Shown here: piece after piece, positions 53,971-63,154 of the stretch
How the letters are laid out: the number at the start of each line of letters is the position of its first letter
Position numbering within the stretch: the first letter of the stretch is position 1
Assembly (NCBI RefSeq): GCF_010731775.1
Contig: NZ_AP022590.1
Location: forward strand, 3,596,001 to 3,660,000
DNA: 64,000 nucleotides
Direction of reading: 5' to 3'
Source of the DNA: Mycobacterium mantenii
GTDB lineage: Bacteria; Actinomycetota; Actinomycetes; Mycobacteriales; Mycobacteriaceae
Notes under the pieces: generated by a model
What the model was told of the DNA's origin: nothing
What the model saw: only the letters and a program-made list of their open reading frames with translations
The model's database searches: none
Program-made: the position numbers and the translations under genes

Positions 53971-54954
53971 TCACCCGACGCCCGCATAAGAATGCAGGCC
54001 CACAGTGACCAGGTTAACGAAGAACAAGTTGAAGACCATGGCCACAAACCCCGCGACATTGATCCACGCGGCCTTCCTGTCCCGCCATCCCGCGGTCGAC
54101 CTGGCGTGCAGGTACGCGGCGTAAATCACCCAGGCGACAAACGACACAGTCTCTTTGGGGTCCCAGCCCCAATATCGGCCCCAGGCTTCTTCGGCCCAGA
54201 TCGCCCCGAAAATGACGCCGAAACCGAACACCGGAAATGCGAAAATTGTCGTCCGATACGCGATGCGGTCCAGGGTCTGCGCGTCGGGGAACCGCTGCAC
54301 CAGCCGGCTCAACCCGCTGTCCTGGGCGTGTTCAAGGTCTCCGAGCGGCGACGTGCGCAGCAGGAACAGGATGCTGGCGATGCCGGCGACCATGAACACC
54401 CCGGATCCCAGGCTGACCACCGACACGTGGATGGGCAGCCAATAGGACTGCAGGGCGGGCATCACCGGCGCGGCGTTGGTGTAGAGCCAGCGCCCCGACA
54501 CCGTGAGCAGGATCAGCACCGGGAGCAGCAAGAACACCCACAGCGGGCGGTATTGCGGGCGGCGCAGCACGACCGCGCCGGCGATCAACCCGCACAAGCA
54601 GGTCAGGTTGATGAACTCGTACATGTTGCCCCACGGCACGCGCAGGGTCGCGAGGCCGCGCAGCACCAGGCAGGCCAGCAGCAGTCCGACGCCCAGGTAC
54701 ACCACGGACAGCCCGGCCCGGCCGGCCCGCTCGTCGATCGGTCGTCTGGCTACCTCGTCGACCACCCCGGGGGTGGCGGAGTCGGCGCTGACGGCGCCGG
54801 CCAGCACCCGTTCGCGCTGCTCCGCGCGGCGCCCGCCGGCGTAGGCCAGCTCGAAGGCCAACAACAGCAGCGCGATGACCAGGGCCACCACGGCGGACGT
54901 GAACGCCCAGTCCGAGTAGCGCGCCAGCTCGATGTTGACGTGCACCGTATTCAT
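53971..54954 (-). CDS. ccsB: Cytochrome c biogenesis protein CcsB (CcsA family)
   Basis: The protein has 327 residues. Eight or more membrane helices and the tryptophan-rich haem motif WGRYWGWDPKETVSF identify the CcsA/CcsB haem-handling protein of system II. With ResB it moves haem out and attaches it to CXXCH motifs of c-type cytochromes on the outer membrane face. Conserved His residues flank the motif. It corresponds to Rv0529, and its ATG overlaps the resB stop (ATGA). Confidence 0.94.
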   Translation of the reverse strand: MNTVHVNIELARYSDWAFTSAVVALVIALLLLAFELAYAGGRRAEQRERVLAGAVSADSATPGVVDEVARRPIDERAGRAGLSVVYLGVGLLLACLVLRGLATLRVPWGNMYEFINLTCLCGLIAGAVVLRRPQYRPLWVFLLLPVLILLTVSGRWLYTNAAPVMPALQSYWLPIHVSVVSLGSGVFMVAGIASILFLLRTSPLGDLEHAQDSGLSRLVQRFPDAQTLDRIAYRTTIFAFPVFGFGVIFGAIWAEEAWGRYWGWDPKETVSFVAWVIYAAYLHARSTAGWRDRKAAWINVAGFVAMVFNLFFVNLVTVGLHSYAGVG

Positions 54955-56639
54955 TTGACGTCCACCTCAGAACTCCTTTTGGACGCTGCGGGTGTCGCGT
55001 CGCCATCCGACGCGGGGGGCCTCGCGGCGCCAGCGGCGCCAAAGTCGCCGAGCCCGGTCAGCAGCCGTTCGGACAGCCGCTCGAACTCCTCGCCCCAGCC
55101 GGAGTTGTCGGTGCGCGCCAGGCCACCCAGTTCGACGTTTACCGTACCGGGCGACCCGCCGGCGTCGGGCGTCAGACGGACCCACACGCGGCGGCGGCGC
55201 ACCAGCAGGGACACCACCAGGCCGCCCATCATGGTGATGGCGAAGACGAGCACCCAGGTTTGGCCGGGGTCGTGCGAGACCTGCAGGTTGACGAACGGCA
55301 CGGCGCCGTCGAAGCGGATCAGGGTGCCGGCCGCCGGCCCCTGGTCGATCCGGACCGACTGGCCCGCACGCAGATTGACCCGCTTCTCCTTGGTCAACCG
55401 GTGCTGCTCGATCAGGCGGGGATCCAGGGTGAACAGCGACTGGGGCCGGCCGGTGTCCAGCCCGGTGTCGCCGCGGTAGATGTCGACGGCCACCGCCGGG
55501 GCGTCCAGGGCCGGGAAACGCGACGACAGCAGCGTGCCCTCCAGCTGCTCGGTCGGCGCCAGCAGGCCCTGGATGGCGATCTCGTGGTTCCGGCGCTCTG
55601 CGGCGTTGGGATAGCTGCCGGCGGGCGGATCGATGCGCATCACACCCGACGAGAGCAGGGTTTGCGGGTTGTCGGGTCGCCACTGCACGGTCGCCGTGCG
55701 GATCTGCCCGTCCGGGAAGGTGACGCTGAAGGTGGGCGCGTAGCCGTGCCCCTGCAGGTACACCCGGTCACCGCCGAGCCGCAGCGGGTGGTTGACCTCC
55801 AGCTGGTAGTGCCGCCAGTTGTTGGTGCTCAGATCGTTGCCGGACTGGTAGTCGATGTTCGCGGCGAACGAGGTGGCCTGTCCGGACGGCAGGTAGTGCG
55901 CCGCGAAATCGTCGACGCGGATGCACAGCGGGTGCAGCGAGGTGCCGTCGACGGTGTTGCCGGCCCGGAACGAGTCGAACGCGGCGGGCGAGGCCGAGCA
56001 GAAGCCGGGTCCGCCGTCGGCGATGACGATGACGTTGCCCTCGTAGCCGAACAGCTTGCCGACGGCCACCGCGACCAGCAACCCCAGCAGCGAGAAGTGG
56101 AAGACGATGTTGCCGAATTCGCGCAGGTAACCCTTCTCGGCGGACACCTCGACGACGTGGGCATCCGCCGGCTGCCCGCCGTGGTGGTGCCGGATGGCGG
56201 TGCGCCAGCCGCGCAGCCGTTCGGTCAGCGTGTTGGCCAGGGCGTTCAGCTGTTCGGCGTCGGCCTGGATCTGGTGGCTGGCGTGTTTGGGGAGCCGGGC
56301 CAGGTTGCGCGGGGCGGCCACCGGGGTGGACCGCAGGCTGCGGATGTGCTCGATCATCCGCGGGGTGAGGCAGCCGACCAGGGACACGAACAGCAGCACG
56401 TAGATGGCGGTGAACCAGAAGCTGGAGAACACGTTGAAGGCCTGCAGCCGATCCAGCCACGGCCCGATCACGGGGTGGGCCTTCAGGTAGTCGTCGACCT
56501 TGCCGGCGTTGAGGCTGCGCTGCGGCAACAGCGCCCCCGGTATCGCGCCGAGCGCGAGCAGGAACAACAGCACCAGCGCGGTGCCCATCGAGGTCAGCGC
56601 GCGCCAGGTGTTGCGCGTCCAGGCGACAAGCTGCCTCAA
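54951..56639 (-). CDS. resB: Cytochrome c biogenesis protein ResB
   Basis: The protein has 562 residues from TTG 56639, which overlaps the ccdA stop (TTGA); Met at 56588 is an alternative start. Three N-terminal helices (MGTALVLLFLLALGAIPG, then FTAIYVLLFVSLVGC, then FHFSLLGLLVAVAVG), a large outer domain with VYLQGHGYAPTFSVTF, and a C-terminal helix are the ResB layout. It is partner to CcsB in system II cytochrome c assembly. Cysteines in FCSASP and LCIRVD may matter for redox. It corresponds to Rv0528. Confidence 0.92.
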   Translation of the reverse strand: MRQLVAWTRNTWRALTSMGTALVLLFLLALGAIPGALLPQRSLNAGKVDDYLKAHPVIGPWLDRLQAFNVFSSFWFTAIYVLLFVSLVGCLTPRMIEHIRSLRSTPVAAPRNLARLPKHASHQIQADAEQLNALANTLTERLRGWRTAIRHHHGGQPADAHVVEVSAEKGYLREFGNIVFHFSLLGLLVAVAVGKLFGYEGNVIVIADGGPGFCSASPAAFDSFRAGNTVDGTSLHPLCIRVDDFAAHYLPSGQATSFAANIDYQSGNDLSTNNWRHYQLEVNHPLRLGGDRVYLQGHGYAPTFSVTFPDGQIRTATVQWRPDNPQTLLSSGVMRIDPPAGSYPNAAERRNHEIAIQGLLAPTEQLEGTLLSSRFPALDAPAVAVDIYRGDTGLDTGRPQSLFTLDPRLIEQHRLTKEKRVNLRAGQSVRIDQGPAAGTLIRFDGAVPFVNLQVSHDPGQTWVLVFAITMMGGLVVSLLVRRRRVWVRLTPDAGGSPGTVNVELGGLARTDNSGWGEEFERLSERLLTGLGDFGAAGAARPPASDGDATPAASKRSSEVDVK

Positions 56640-57427
56640 ATCGGCAGCCTCACGTCGGACACGAACGCGTCGCGCAGCCAGGAGACGAAGTCGTTCCACA
56701 CCCCGGTGACCAGCAGCGCGCCGACGGTGATCAGCAGCACGCCGCCAAAGACCTGGATGGCCCGGGTGTGCCGGCGCAGCCAGCCCAGGCCTCCCACCGC
56801 GCCGGCCGAGCCGAAAGCCAGCAGCACGAACGGGATGCCCAAGCCCAGGCAGTACGCGATCACCAACACGATTCCGCGCGCCACGCTGGCGCCGTCGGTG
56901 GCCGACGCGACGGTGATCACGCCGGCCAGCGTCGGCCCCAGGCAGGGCGTCCAGCCCAGGGCGAACACCGCGCCCAGCACCGGCGCTCCGGCGACCGTGG
57001 TCAGCTGTCGCGGACTGAACCGGGCCTGGCGCTGCAACGCCGGGATCAGGCCGACGAACACCAGTCCCATCACGATGGTCAGCACTCCCCCGGCCCGTTG
57101 CAGCACCAGTTGGTTGGTGATCAGTGTGGTCGTCATGCCGAGGACGGCGACGGTGCCGAGCACGAACACCGTGGTGAAGCCGGCGACGAACAATGCCGCG
57201 GACCCCGCGACCCGCCAGCGGGCGGACCTCGCGGGGCGCGCGAAGGCACAGTTCGCGCCCTGCGGGGGCTGCTCGTCCACGCCCACGACGGCGGCCAGGT
57301 AGGACAGGTAGCCGGGCACCAGCGGCATCACGCACGGCGAGGCGAACGACACCAGGCCCGCCAGCAGGCACACACCGAGGGCCAGCAAGAGCGGTCCGGC
57401 GGCGGCGATCTGGGTGAATCCGGTCAT
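56636..57427 (-). CDS. ccdA: Thiol-disulfide transporter CcdA
   Basis: The protein has 263 residues. Six membrane helices and the two conserved cysteines, in ASPCVMPLVPGYLSYL and GWTPCLGPTLA, mark the CcdA family. It passes electrons from cytoplasmic thioredoxin to the outer face, keeping apocytochrome cysteines reduced for haem attachment. It is coupled at both ends: ATGA with the thioredoxin-like gene upstream and TTGA with resB. It corresponds to Rv0527. Confidence 0.94.
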   Translation of the reverse strand: MTGFTQIAAAGPLLLALGVCLLAGLVSFASPCVMPLVPGYLSYLAAVVGVDEQPPQGANCAFARPARSARWRVAGSAALFVAGFTTVFVLGTVAVLGMTTTLITNQLVLQRAGGVLTIVMGLVFVGLIPALQRQARFSPRQLTTVAGAPVLGAVFALGWTPCLGPTLAGVITVASATDGASVARGIVLVIAYCLGLGIPFVLLAFGSAGAVGGLGWLRRHTRAIQVFGGVLLITVGALLVTGVWNDFVSWLRDAFVSDVRLPI

Positions 57428-58068
57428 TGGTGTCCCGGAGTCGTCCGGCCCGCCGGGGCTGCCTCGGCGGCCAGCTGCTGCACCACGGGCCGCAGGTCGG
57501 AAACCAGGAGTTCGCGCAGGAAGACCGCCGCGACGCGGTGCTGACGGTCAAGGACCAGCGTGGACGGGATAACGGTGGTGGGATATTTGCCGCCGAACGC
57601 GATCAGGGTGCGCATCGCGGGATCGTAGATGGACGGGAACGTCACCTGCCGGTCGTTGACGAAGTCCAGCGCGGCCTGCCGGTTGTTGTCCCGGACGTCG
57701 ATGCCCAGGAAAGACACCCCGGCTCCGCGCGTGGCGTCATACACCTGCTGTAGCTGGGTGACCTCGGCGCGGCATGGTCCGCACCACTGTCCCCAGATGT
57801 TGATGACCACGACCCGGCCCGCGAAGATCGAGTCGTCCAGCGACAGCGTGTGCGCGGGGTCGGCCAGGTCGGGCCCGGCCAGCGGCCCGGGTCGGCCACG
57901 GCCGGCCGGCGGGTCGTAGTGGATGTCGGTCTTGCCGCCGGGCGAGACGAATTCGAAGGTGCCGCCCTGGGCGACGGCGTCGCGCCCCGAGGAGCAGCCG
58001 GTGAGCAGGCCGGGCAGCAGGGCCGCCAGCACAACCCCGGCCATCGCCTGTCGTCGCCAGGTGATCAA
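57424..58068 (-). CDS. Thioredoxin-like lipoprotein (Rv0526-like)
   Basis: The protein has 214 residues from TTG 58068, overlapping the upstream stop; ATG 58044 is an alternative. A lipobox LLTGC follows a hydrophobic stretch, so it should be lipid-anchored outside. The thioredoxin-like domain has the active site WGQWCGPCR and the cis-Pro region TTVIPSTLVLD. It likely receives electrons from CcdA and reduces apocytochrome c, like ResA. It corresponds to Rv0526. Confidence 0.9.
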   Translation of the reverse strand: MITWRRQAMAGVVLAALLPGLLTGCSSGRDAVAQGGTFEFVSPGGKTDIHYDPPAGRGRPGPLAGPDLADPAHTLSLDDSIFAGRVVVINIWGQWCGPCRAEVTQLQQVYDATRGAGVSFLGIDVRDNNRQAALDFVNDRQVTFPSIYDPAMRTLIAFGGKYPTTVIPSTLVLDRQHRVAAVFLRELLVSDLRPVVQQLAAEAAPAGRTTPGHQ

Positions 58069-58673
58069 GGCGCCGCCGGTTCGCAGTACTCGACGTCGAC
58101 CAGCCGGTCGCCGTCGTAGACCAGGGTCGTCACCGACGCGAGGCCGCACTCCCGCCGCCGCGGGTCATGCCACAGTCGCTGGCCCGTCACGTGCAGCCGC
58201 AGCGTCCACACCGGCAGTTGGTGGCTGACGCAGACCACCTCGCGGCCGGCGCCGCGGGCGCGGGCCTTGTCCACCGCCGTCTCCATCCTGGCGGCGATCT
58301 CGGCGTACGGCTCACCCCAGGACGGCCGGAAGGGGTTGCGCAGTTGCCACCAAACCCGCGGGTCGCGCCAGGCGCCGTCGCCCGGGCTGACCCGTTTACC
58401 CTCGAAGAAATTGGCGGATTCGATCAGGTCCGGGTCGGTGTCCACGGCCAGGCCGTGCTTGGCGGCGATGGGGGCGGCGGTTTCCTTTGCCCGCTGCAGG
58501 GGCGAGGCGATCAGCGCGACGATGTCGCGGCCGGCCAGCGCGTCGGCCACCGCGGCCGCTTGCGCCCGGCCGTTGTCGGAGAGGTGAAACCCGGGCAGCC
58601 GCCCGTAGAGGATGCCGCTGGGGTTGTACACCTCGCCGTGGCGCACGACGTGCACCCGGGTGTGCTCGGCCAT
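58065..58673 (-). CDS. Histidine phosphatase family protein (Rv0525-like)
   Basis: The protein has 202 residues from ATG 58673. The phosphohistidine motif is VVRHGEVYNPSG, the second conserved His lies in VVCVSHQLPVW, and YGRLPGFHLSDNGRAQA is the usual phosphate-pocket stretch. It is annotated in relatives as phosphoglycerate mutase-like, but a true mutase role is unlikely. Its ATG overlaps the hemL stop (TGATG), so it is coupled to haem synthesis; a function there is unknown. It corresponds to Rv0525. Confidence 0.9.
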   Translation of the reverse strand: MAEHTRVHVVRHGEVYNPSGILYGRLPGFHLSDNGRAQAAAVADALAGRDIVALIASPLQRAKETAAPIAAKHGLAVDTDPDLIESANFFEGKRVSPGDGAWRDPRVWWQLRNPFRPSWGEPYAEIAARMETAVDKARARGAGREVVCVSHQLPVWTLRLHVTGQRLWHDPRRRECGLASVTTLVYDGDRLVDVEYCEPAAP

Positions 58674-60022
58674 CAGGAGTTCCCCTCCTTGGCCGCCGCC
58701 GCGGCCCGGGCCGCGGCCGGCAGGGCGTCGGCGATCCGGTCGAACGCGCTGTCGTCCAGCGCGGTTGAGACGAACCACGCCTCGAAAGCGCTGCACGGCG
58801 GGTACACGCCCGCGTCCAGCAGCGCGTGGAAGAACGGTGGATAACGCCACGTCTCGGTGGCGCGCGCCGACGCGAAGTCCGTCACCGGCGTGTCGGAGAA
58901 GAACACGCTGAGCATATTTCCGGCGCGCGGAATCTGGTGCGCCACACCGGCATTCGTGAGCGCGTCGGCGAACAGCCCGGCCAGCCGATCGGCGTTGGCG
59001 TCCAGGGTGGCGTAGGCGGCGGCGTCGGCGTTGCGCAGGGTGGCCAGCCCGGCGGCCATCGCCACAGGGTTACCCGACAGCGTGCCGGCCTGATACACCG
59101 GGCCCAGCGGTGCGAGGCGCTCCATCACCTCGGCCCGGCCGCCGAACGCGGCGGCCGGCAAGCCGCCGCTCATAACCTTCCCGAAGGTGAACAGGTCGGC
59201 TGCGACGGGATCGATTCCGTACCAACCACTTCGGCTGACCCGGAAGCCGGTCATCACCTCGTCGATGATCAGCAGCGCACCGTGCTCGGCGGTGATCGTG
59301 CGCAGCGCCGCGTTGTAGCCGGGCGCGGGCGGGACCACGCCCATGTTGCCGGGGCTCGCCTCGGTGATCACCGCGGCGATCTGGTCGCCGAACCGGGCGA
59401 AGGTCTGTTGCACGGCGTCGATGTCGTTGTAGGGCAGCACGATCGTGTCGGCCGCCGTCGCGCCGGTGACGCCCGGCGAGGACGGCAGGCCCAGCGTCGC
59501 CACCCCGGAGCCGGCGTCGGCGAGCAGCGCGTCGACATGGCCGTGGTAGCAGCCGGCGAACTTGATCACCTTGGCCCGGCCGGTGAAGCCGCGGGCCAAC
59601 CGGACCGCGCTCATGGTGGCCTCGGTGCCGGAGTTGACCAGCCGGATCCGCTCGACCGGCGCCACCCGGCCGATCATCTCGGCGGCCAGCTCGCTCTCGG
59701 CCGGTGTGGGCGCCCCGAACGACAGGCCCGAAGCGGCGGCTTTTGCGACGGCGTCGACGACGGCCGGGTGCGCATGACCCAGGATCATCGGGCCCCACGA
59801 GCAGACCAGGTCCACGTAACGGTTGCCGTCGGCGTCGGTCAGCCGGCATCCGCGCGCCTCGGTGATGAAGGGCGGCGTCCCGCCCACCGCGCTGAACGCG
59901 CGGACCGGAGAGTTCACCCCACCGGGAATGACGGCGCAGGCATCCTCGAACAACCGGGCCGACGCCGCCGTGGGCCGGGGGCCCCCGTCGACGCGCGCGG
60001 TCGCCTGATCACTGCTTCCCAT
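58673..60022 (-). CDS. hemL: Glutamate-1-semialdehyde 2,1-aminomutase HemL
   Basis: The protein has 449 residues, normal length. A PLP-dependent class III aminotransferase fold: [43 protein letters not shown] with the cofactor Asp, and the Schiff-base Lys in [18 protein letters not shown]. It makes 5-aminolevulinate from glutamate semialdehyde, an early haem precursor step. It corresponds to Rv0524. Here it heads the haem/cytochrome operon down to ccsB. Confidence 0.95.
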   Translation of the reverse strand: MGSSDQATARVDGGPRPTAASARLFEDACAVIPGGVNSPVRAFSAVGGTPPFITEARGCRLTDADGNRYVDLVCSWGPMILGHAHPAVVDAVAKAAASGLSFGAPTPAESELAAEMIGRVAPVERIRLVNSGTEATMSAVRLARGFTGRAKVIKFAGCYHGHVDALLADAGSGVATLGLPSSPGVTGATAADTIVLPYNDIDAVQQTFARFGDQIAAVITEASPGNMGVVPPAPGYNAALRTITAEHGALLIIDEVMTGFRVSRSGWYGIDPVAADLFTFGKVMSGGLPAAAFGGRAEVMERLAPLGPVYQAGTLSGNPVAMAAGLATLRNADAAAYATLDANADRLAGLFADALTNAGVAHQIPRAGNMLSVFFSDTPVTDFASARATETWRYPPFFHALLDAGVYPPCSAFEAWFVSTALDDSAFDRIADALPAAARAAAAAKEGNS

Positions 60023-60112
60023 GACGACCAGTGTTCCAGCCCGCGCGCGTCATTCCACTACAGGGTGTAGCAGAAGGGGCTAACAGAAGGTGGCGCGGCG
60101 TCGGTGGCGGGG

Positions 60113-60457
60113 TTAATCGGCGTCCGGGTGGACGGCTTCCTGAGCTGCGACGAAGTTGCGGCGGGCGGCCTCGCGTTCTCTTTCCGCCGCCCGTTTGTGC
60201 GCGTCGACGTCGCCGAGGCCCTCGGCGACCGCGAGTTCCTGGATTTCGGCGGCCCGCTGGTGCGCGATGGCGGCCTCATAGTGGCGACGGGTCACACGGC
60301 GGTGCGCTTCCTCGTCACGCGCACGGGCAGTCTCGACACGCTCGGCGGCGCGCCGCACGTCCGCCTCGGTGATGGAGTGCCCGTCGGCGAGTTCCCGCTC
60401 CCGGCGCAGTAACTCCTGGCTGCGGCGGGCGGCCTCGTTCCCGGGTGAATCGGCCAT
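60113..60457 (-). CDS. Small charged coiled-coil protein of unknown function
   Basis: The protein has 114 residues from ATG 60457; the frame extends upstream, but this is the first plausible start. It is highly charged, Ala- and Arg-rich with heptad-like patterns (RSQELLRRERELADG, AERVETARARDEEAHRR, RAAEREREAARRN), so it is probably a long helix or coiled coil. There is no membrane segment. I recognise no family. It lies divergent from the Ddn-like gene. Confidence 0.55.
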   Translation of the reverse strand: MADSPGNEAARRSQELLRRERELADGHSITEADVRRAAERVETARARDEEAHRRVTRRHYEAAIAHQRAAEIQELAVAEGLGDVDAHKRAAEREREAARRNFVAAQEAVHPDAD

Positions 60458-60531
60458 GACAAGACAGTAGTCGCATCCGCCGGAAAAAATTTGGGTTGTC
60501 CTCGCCCGGCGGCTGCGAGTTGGATGGCGGT

Positions 60532-60927
60532 ATGCAATTCCCACAAGGACTTGCCCGGTTCAACCGTCGCGTCACCAACCCGATTCAGCGGATGTGGGCC
60601 GGCTGGCTGCCGCCGTTCGGGATCATCGAGCATGTCGGGCGGCGTTCGGGCAAGCCGTACCGCACCCCGGTGAACGTGTTCAGCACCGACGTCGAGGGCA
60701 AACCGGGGGTGGCGATCCTGCTGACCTACGGCCCCGACCGGGATTGGCTGAAGAACCTGAAGGCGGCCGGAGGCGGCCGGCTGCGCAGCAAGGGCAAGAG
60801 TTTCGGCATCGTCGATCCGCGCGTGGTCAGCAAGGCCGAGGCCGCGCCGCACGTAACTCGCGGCGCGCGACCGGTTTTCGCGAGGTTGCCGTTCGAGCAG
60901 GCGGTGTTGCTCACCCGGACTTCCTGA
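60532..60927 (+). CDS. Ddn-like F420/deazaflavin-dependent nitroreductase family protein (Rv0523c-like)
   Basis: The protein has 131 residues from ATG 60532. The segment ILEHVGRRSGKPYRTP-type (here IIEHVGRRSGKPYRTP), LLTYGPDRDWLKNLKAAGGG and the ending LPFEQAVLLTR match the small deazaflavin-binding family. It is the second of this family in the window. Activity is inferred from family only. It corresponds to Rv0523c, which in M. tuberculosis lies next to gabP; here two extra genes intervene. Confidence 0.85.
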   Translation: MQFPQGLARFNRRVTNPIQRMWAGWLPPFGIIEHVGRRSGKPYRTPVNVFSTDVEGKPGVAILLTYGPDRDWLKNLKAAGGGRLRSKGKSFGIVDPRVVSKAEAAPHVTRGARPVFARLPFEQAVLLTRTS

Positions 60928-60935
60928 CGCCGGTG

Positions 60936-62123
60936 ATGCGGATCACGGCGATAGCCGAGCGGGCGGTCGGTCTCGACAGTCTTGGGCGCGGTGGGCCCGC
61001 CAATGCGGTGGTCAACTTCGCCCACCACACGGTTTCGCTGGTCGCGGTGATCACCGACGCGATCCGGCACGGTCGGCCGGTGGTGGGCGTGGCCTTCGAC
61101 TCGATCGGACGGTTCGCCCAGAGCGGCATCCTGCGCGACCGGATGATCCCGCGGGTGCTGGCGGTGTCCCCCGACGCGCTGCTGGATGCGTCCGGATACC
61201 TCGATCCCGCCGCGGTTTCGGCGTGCGCGCTCGCCGACGAGAAGCCCGGCGGTCATGGCGACCGGGCGGCGGCCGCGGCCGCGCTGGAACTGGCCTGCTG
61301 GGACCTGAACGCCAAGTTGCGCGACGAGCCGGCCTACGTGACGATCGCCCGTCACGCCGGCCGAGCGCCCGCGCCGTCGGTCCCGGTGTATGCCGCCGGC
61401 GGCTATTACTACGCCGAGGGTGGGGTCGACCAGCTGCGCCGGGAGATGCGCGGGTACCTCGATTCGGGCTATGGGGCGGTCAAGATGAAGATCGGGGGCG
61501 CCGCCCCGGGTGAGGACCTGGCCCGGATCGAGGCCGTCATCGACGTCGTCGGTGACGCGGGACGGGTGGCGGTCGACGCGAACGGCCGGTTCGACCGGGC
61601 CGCGGCCACCCGGTGGGCGGCCGCGCTGGCCCCCTACGGGCTGCGCTGGTACGAAGAGCCGGGCGATCCCCTGGATTACGCGCTGAACCATGCGGTGATC
61701 CAGTGCTACGAGGGTGCGGTGGCCACCGGTGAGAACCTCTTCTCGGCGCCGGATGTGACCAATCTCGTGCGCTACGGCGGCATGCGGCCCAATCATGATG
61801 TCTTCCAGATGGATCCGGGCCTGAGCTACGGGTTGACCGAGTACATCCGGATGCTCGACGTCATGACGGCCCACGGTTTTGATCGCGGTTTCGCGTTCCC
61901 GCACGGCGGTCATCTGATCAACCTGCACGTCGCGGCCGGGCTGGGCCTGGGCGGCTGTGAGGCTTACCCCGGCGTGTTCGCGCCGTTCGGCGGTTACTCG
62001 GATGCCTGCGCGCTGTCGGCGGGGCGGATCGCGCCGACCGACGCCGCGGGGTTCGGGCTCGAGCAGAAGACCGGCCTGGCCGAGCTGATCGCCGAGCTGA
62101 CCGACGGGAGAACGCGCGAATGA
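60936..62123 (+). CDS. tarD: Enolase-superfamily dehydratase, tartrate-dehydratase-like
   Basis: The protein has 395 residues from ATG 60936. Close in wording to the D(-)-tartrate dehydratase TarD described from Bradyrhizobium: ADEKPGGHGDR, YAAGGYYY, the catalytic Lys pair in AVKMKIGGA (183-185), metal ligands Asp214, Glu240 and Glu266, and the acid/base His323 in FPHGGH. The reaction would be dehydration of a dihydroxy acid to a keto acid, oxaloacetate for tartrate. The stop overlaps the next gene (ATGA). The pair is extra relative to M. tuberculosis. Confidence 0.8.
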   Translation: MRITAIAERAVGLDSLGRGGPANAVVNFAHHTVSLVAVITDAIRHGRPVVGVAFDSIGRFAQSGILRDRMIPRVLAVSPDALLDASGYLDPAAVSACALADEKPGGHGDRAAAAAALELACWDLNAKLRDEPAYVTIARHAGRAPAPSVPVYAAGGYYYAEGGVDQLRREMRGYLDSGYGAVKMKIGGAAPGEDLARIEAVIDVVGDAGRVAVDANGRFDRAAATRWAAALAPYGLRWYEEPGDPLDYALNHAVIQCYEGAVATGENLFSAPDVTNLVRYGGMRPNHDVFQMDPGLSYGLTEYIRMLDVMTAHGFDRGFAFPHGGHLINLHVAAGLGLGGCEAYPGVFAPFGGYSDACALSAGRIAPTDAAGFGLEQKTGLAELIAELTDGRTRE

Positions 62124-63037
62124 AGATCGCGGTAATCGGTTGCGGTGCAATGGGTTCCATCTACGCCGCCCGGCTGGCCGCAGCGGGTAACGAGGTGCTG
62201 GCCATCGACCGCCACCAGGCCGGCGTCGACCAGATCAGCCGGCATGGGTTGCGGGTCACCGGTCCGGGCTATGACCGGGTGGTCGAGCTGCGGGCGAGCA
62301 CCACCGCACCGGACGAGGAGATGGACCTGATCGTGCTCGCCGTGAAGGCGGCCGACGTGACAACCGGTGCGCGACAAGCCCTTCCGATGTTGGGAACGGC
62401 CACGCCGGTGCTGACCATCCAGAACGGCCTGGGATCGGCCGAGACCGTGGCCGGCATCGTCGGCGACAGTCGGGTCGCGGTCGGAATCGCCAGCGGGTTC
62501 GGCGCGGCGACCGTGGCCCCCGGCCTTGTCCGCCACAACGCCATGAAAGCGATGCGGTTCGGCGCCTACTCGTCGCTGCCGCACGCGACGGTCGAGTCGA
62601 TCGCGCGGGCGTGGGCCGATGCCGGATTCGATGCGGCCGCGGTCACCGACATCGCCGCCATGCAGTGGGAGAAGCTGATCTGCAACGCCGCCTACAGCGC
62701 GCCGTGCGCGCTGACCGGAATGACCGTCGGCCAGGTGATGGACGACCCGGAGATGGGGCCGGTCAGCCGGTCGGCCGCCAGCGAGGCGTGGACCGTCGCG
62801 CGGGCGTCGGGCATCGCGGTCGCCGTCACCGATGCGGTCGAACACGTTCGCGCCTTCGGCGCGCAAATGCCCGACGCCAAACCGTCGGCGCTGCTGGACC
62901 ACGAGGCGCACCGGGTCAGCGAGATCGACGTCATCAACGGCGCGGTCCCGCGCCAGGGCGCGCGGGTTGGTGTCGCGGCGCCGGTGAACGCGACGCTGAC
63001 CGCGTTGGTCAAGTCGATCGAAAGGCAATGGGGCTGA
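62120..63037 (+). CDS. Ketopantoate reductase (PanE/ApbA) family protein
   Basis: The protein has 305 residues. The NADPH motif GCGAMGSIYAARL is near 8-20, VLTIQNGLGS is present, and the catalytic Lys lies in QWEKLICNAAY, all of the PanE family. PanE reduces ketopantoate in pantothenate synthesis; paralogues reduce other 2-keto acids. Four-base overlap with the tartrate-dehydratase-like gene suggests it acts on that enzyme's keto-acid product or a relative. That substrate is inference. It is convergent with gabP. Confidence 0.8.
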   Translation: MKIAVIGCGAMGSIYAARLAAAGNEVLAIDRHQAGVDQISRHGLRVTGPGYDRVVELRASTTAPDEEMDLIVLAVKAADVTTGARQALPMLGTATPVLTIQNGLGSAETVAGIVGDSRVAVGIASGFGAATVAPGLVRHNAMKAMRFGAYSSLPHATVESIARAWADAGFDAAAVTDIAAMQWEKLICNAAYSAPCALTGMTVGQVMDDPEMGPVSRSAASEAWTVARASGIAVAVTDAVEHVRAFGAQMPDAKPSALLDHEAHRVSEIDVINGAVPRQGARVGVAAPVNATLTALVKSIERQWG

Positions 63038-63116
63038 CCACAGCTGGCGCTGTTGGGAAAGCGGGCAACCCCTTGCCAGCGGGGGCGCCGAGATTTTGGG
63101 GATTGTGTGAGTCCGC

Positions 63117-63145
63117 AATTTGATAGCGCATCTGCTAGCGCCTTT
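63117..63145. repeat. GATAGCGC-type direct repeat near the gabP 3' end
   Basis: GATAGCGC (63123-63130) and GCTAGCGC (63135-63142) are spaced by 12 bases. The first matches the half-site of the perfect palindrome at 11803-11820. It lies between two convergent 3' ends. The meaning is unclear. Confidence 0.35.
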
Positions 63146-63154
63146 GAAAGAGAT

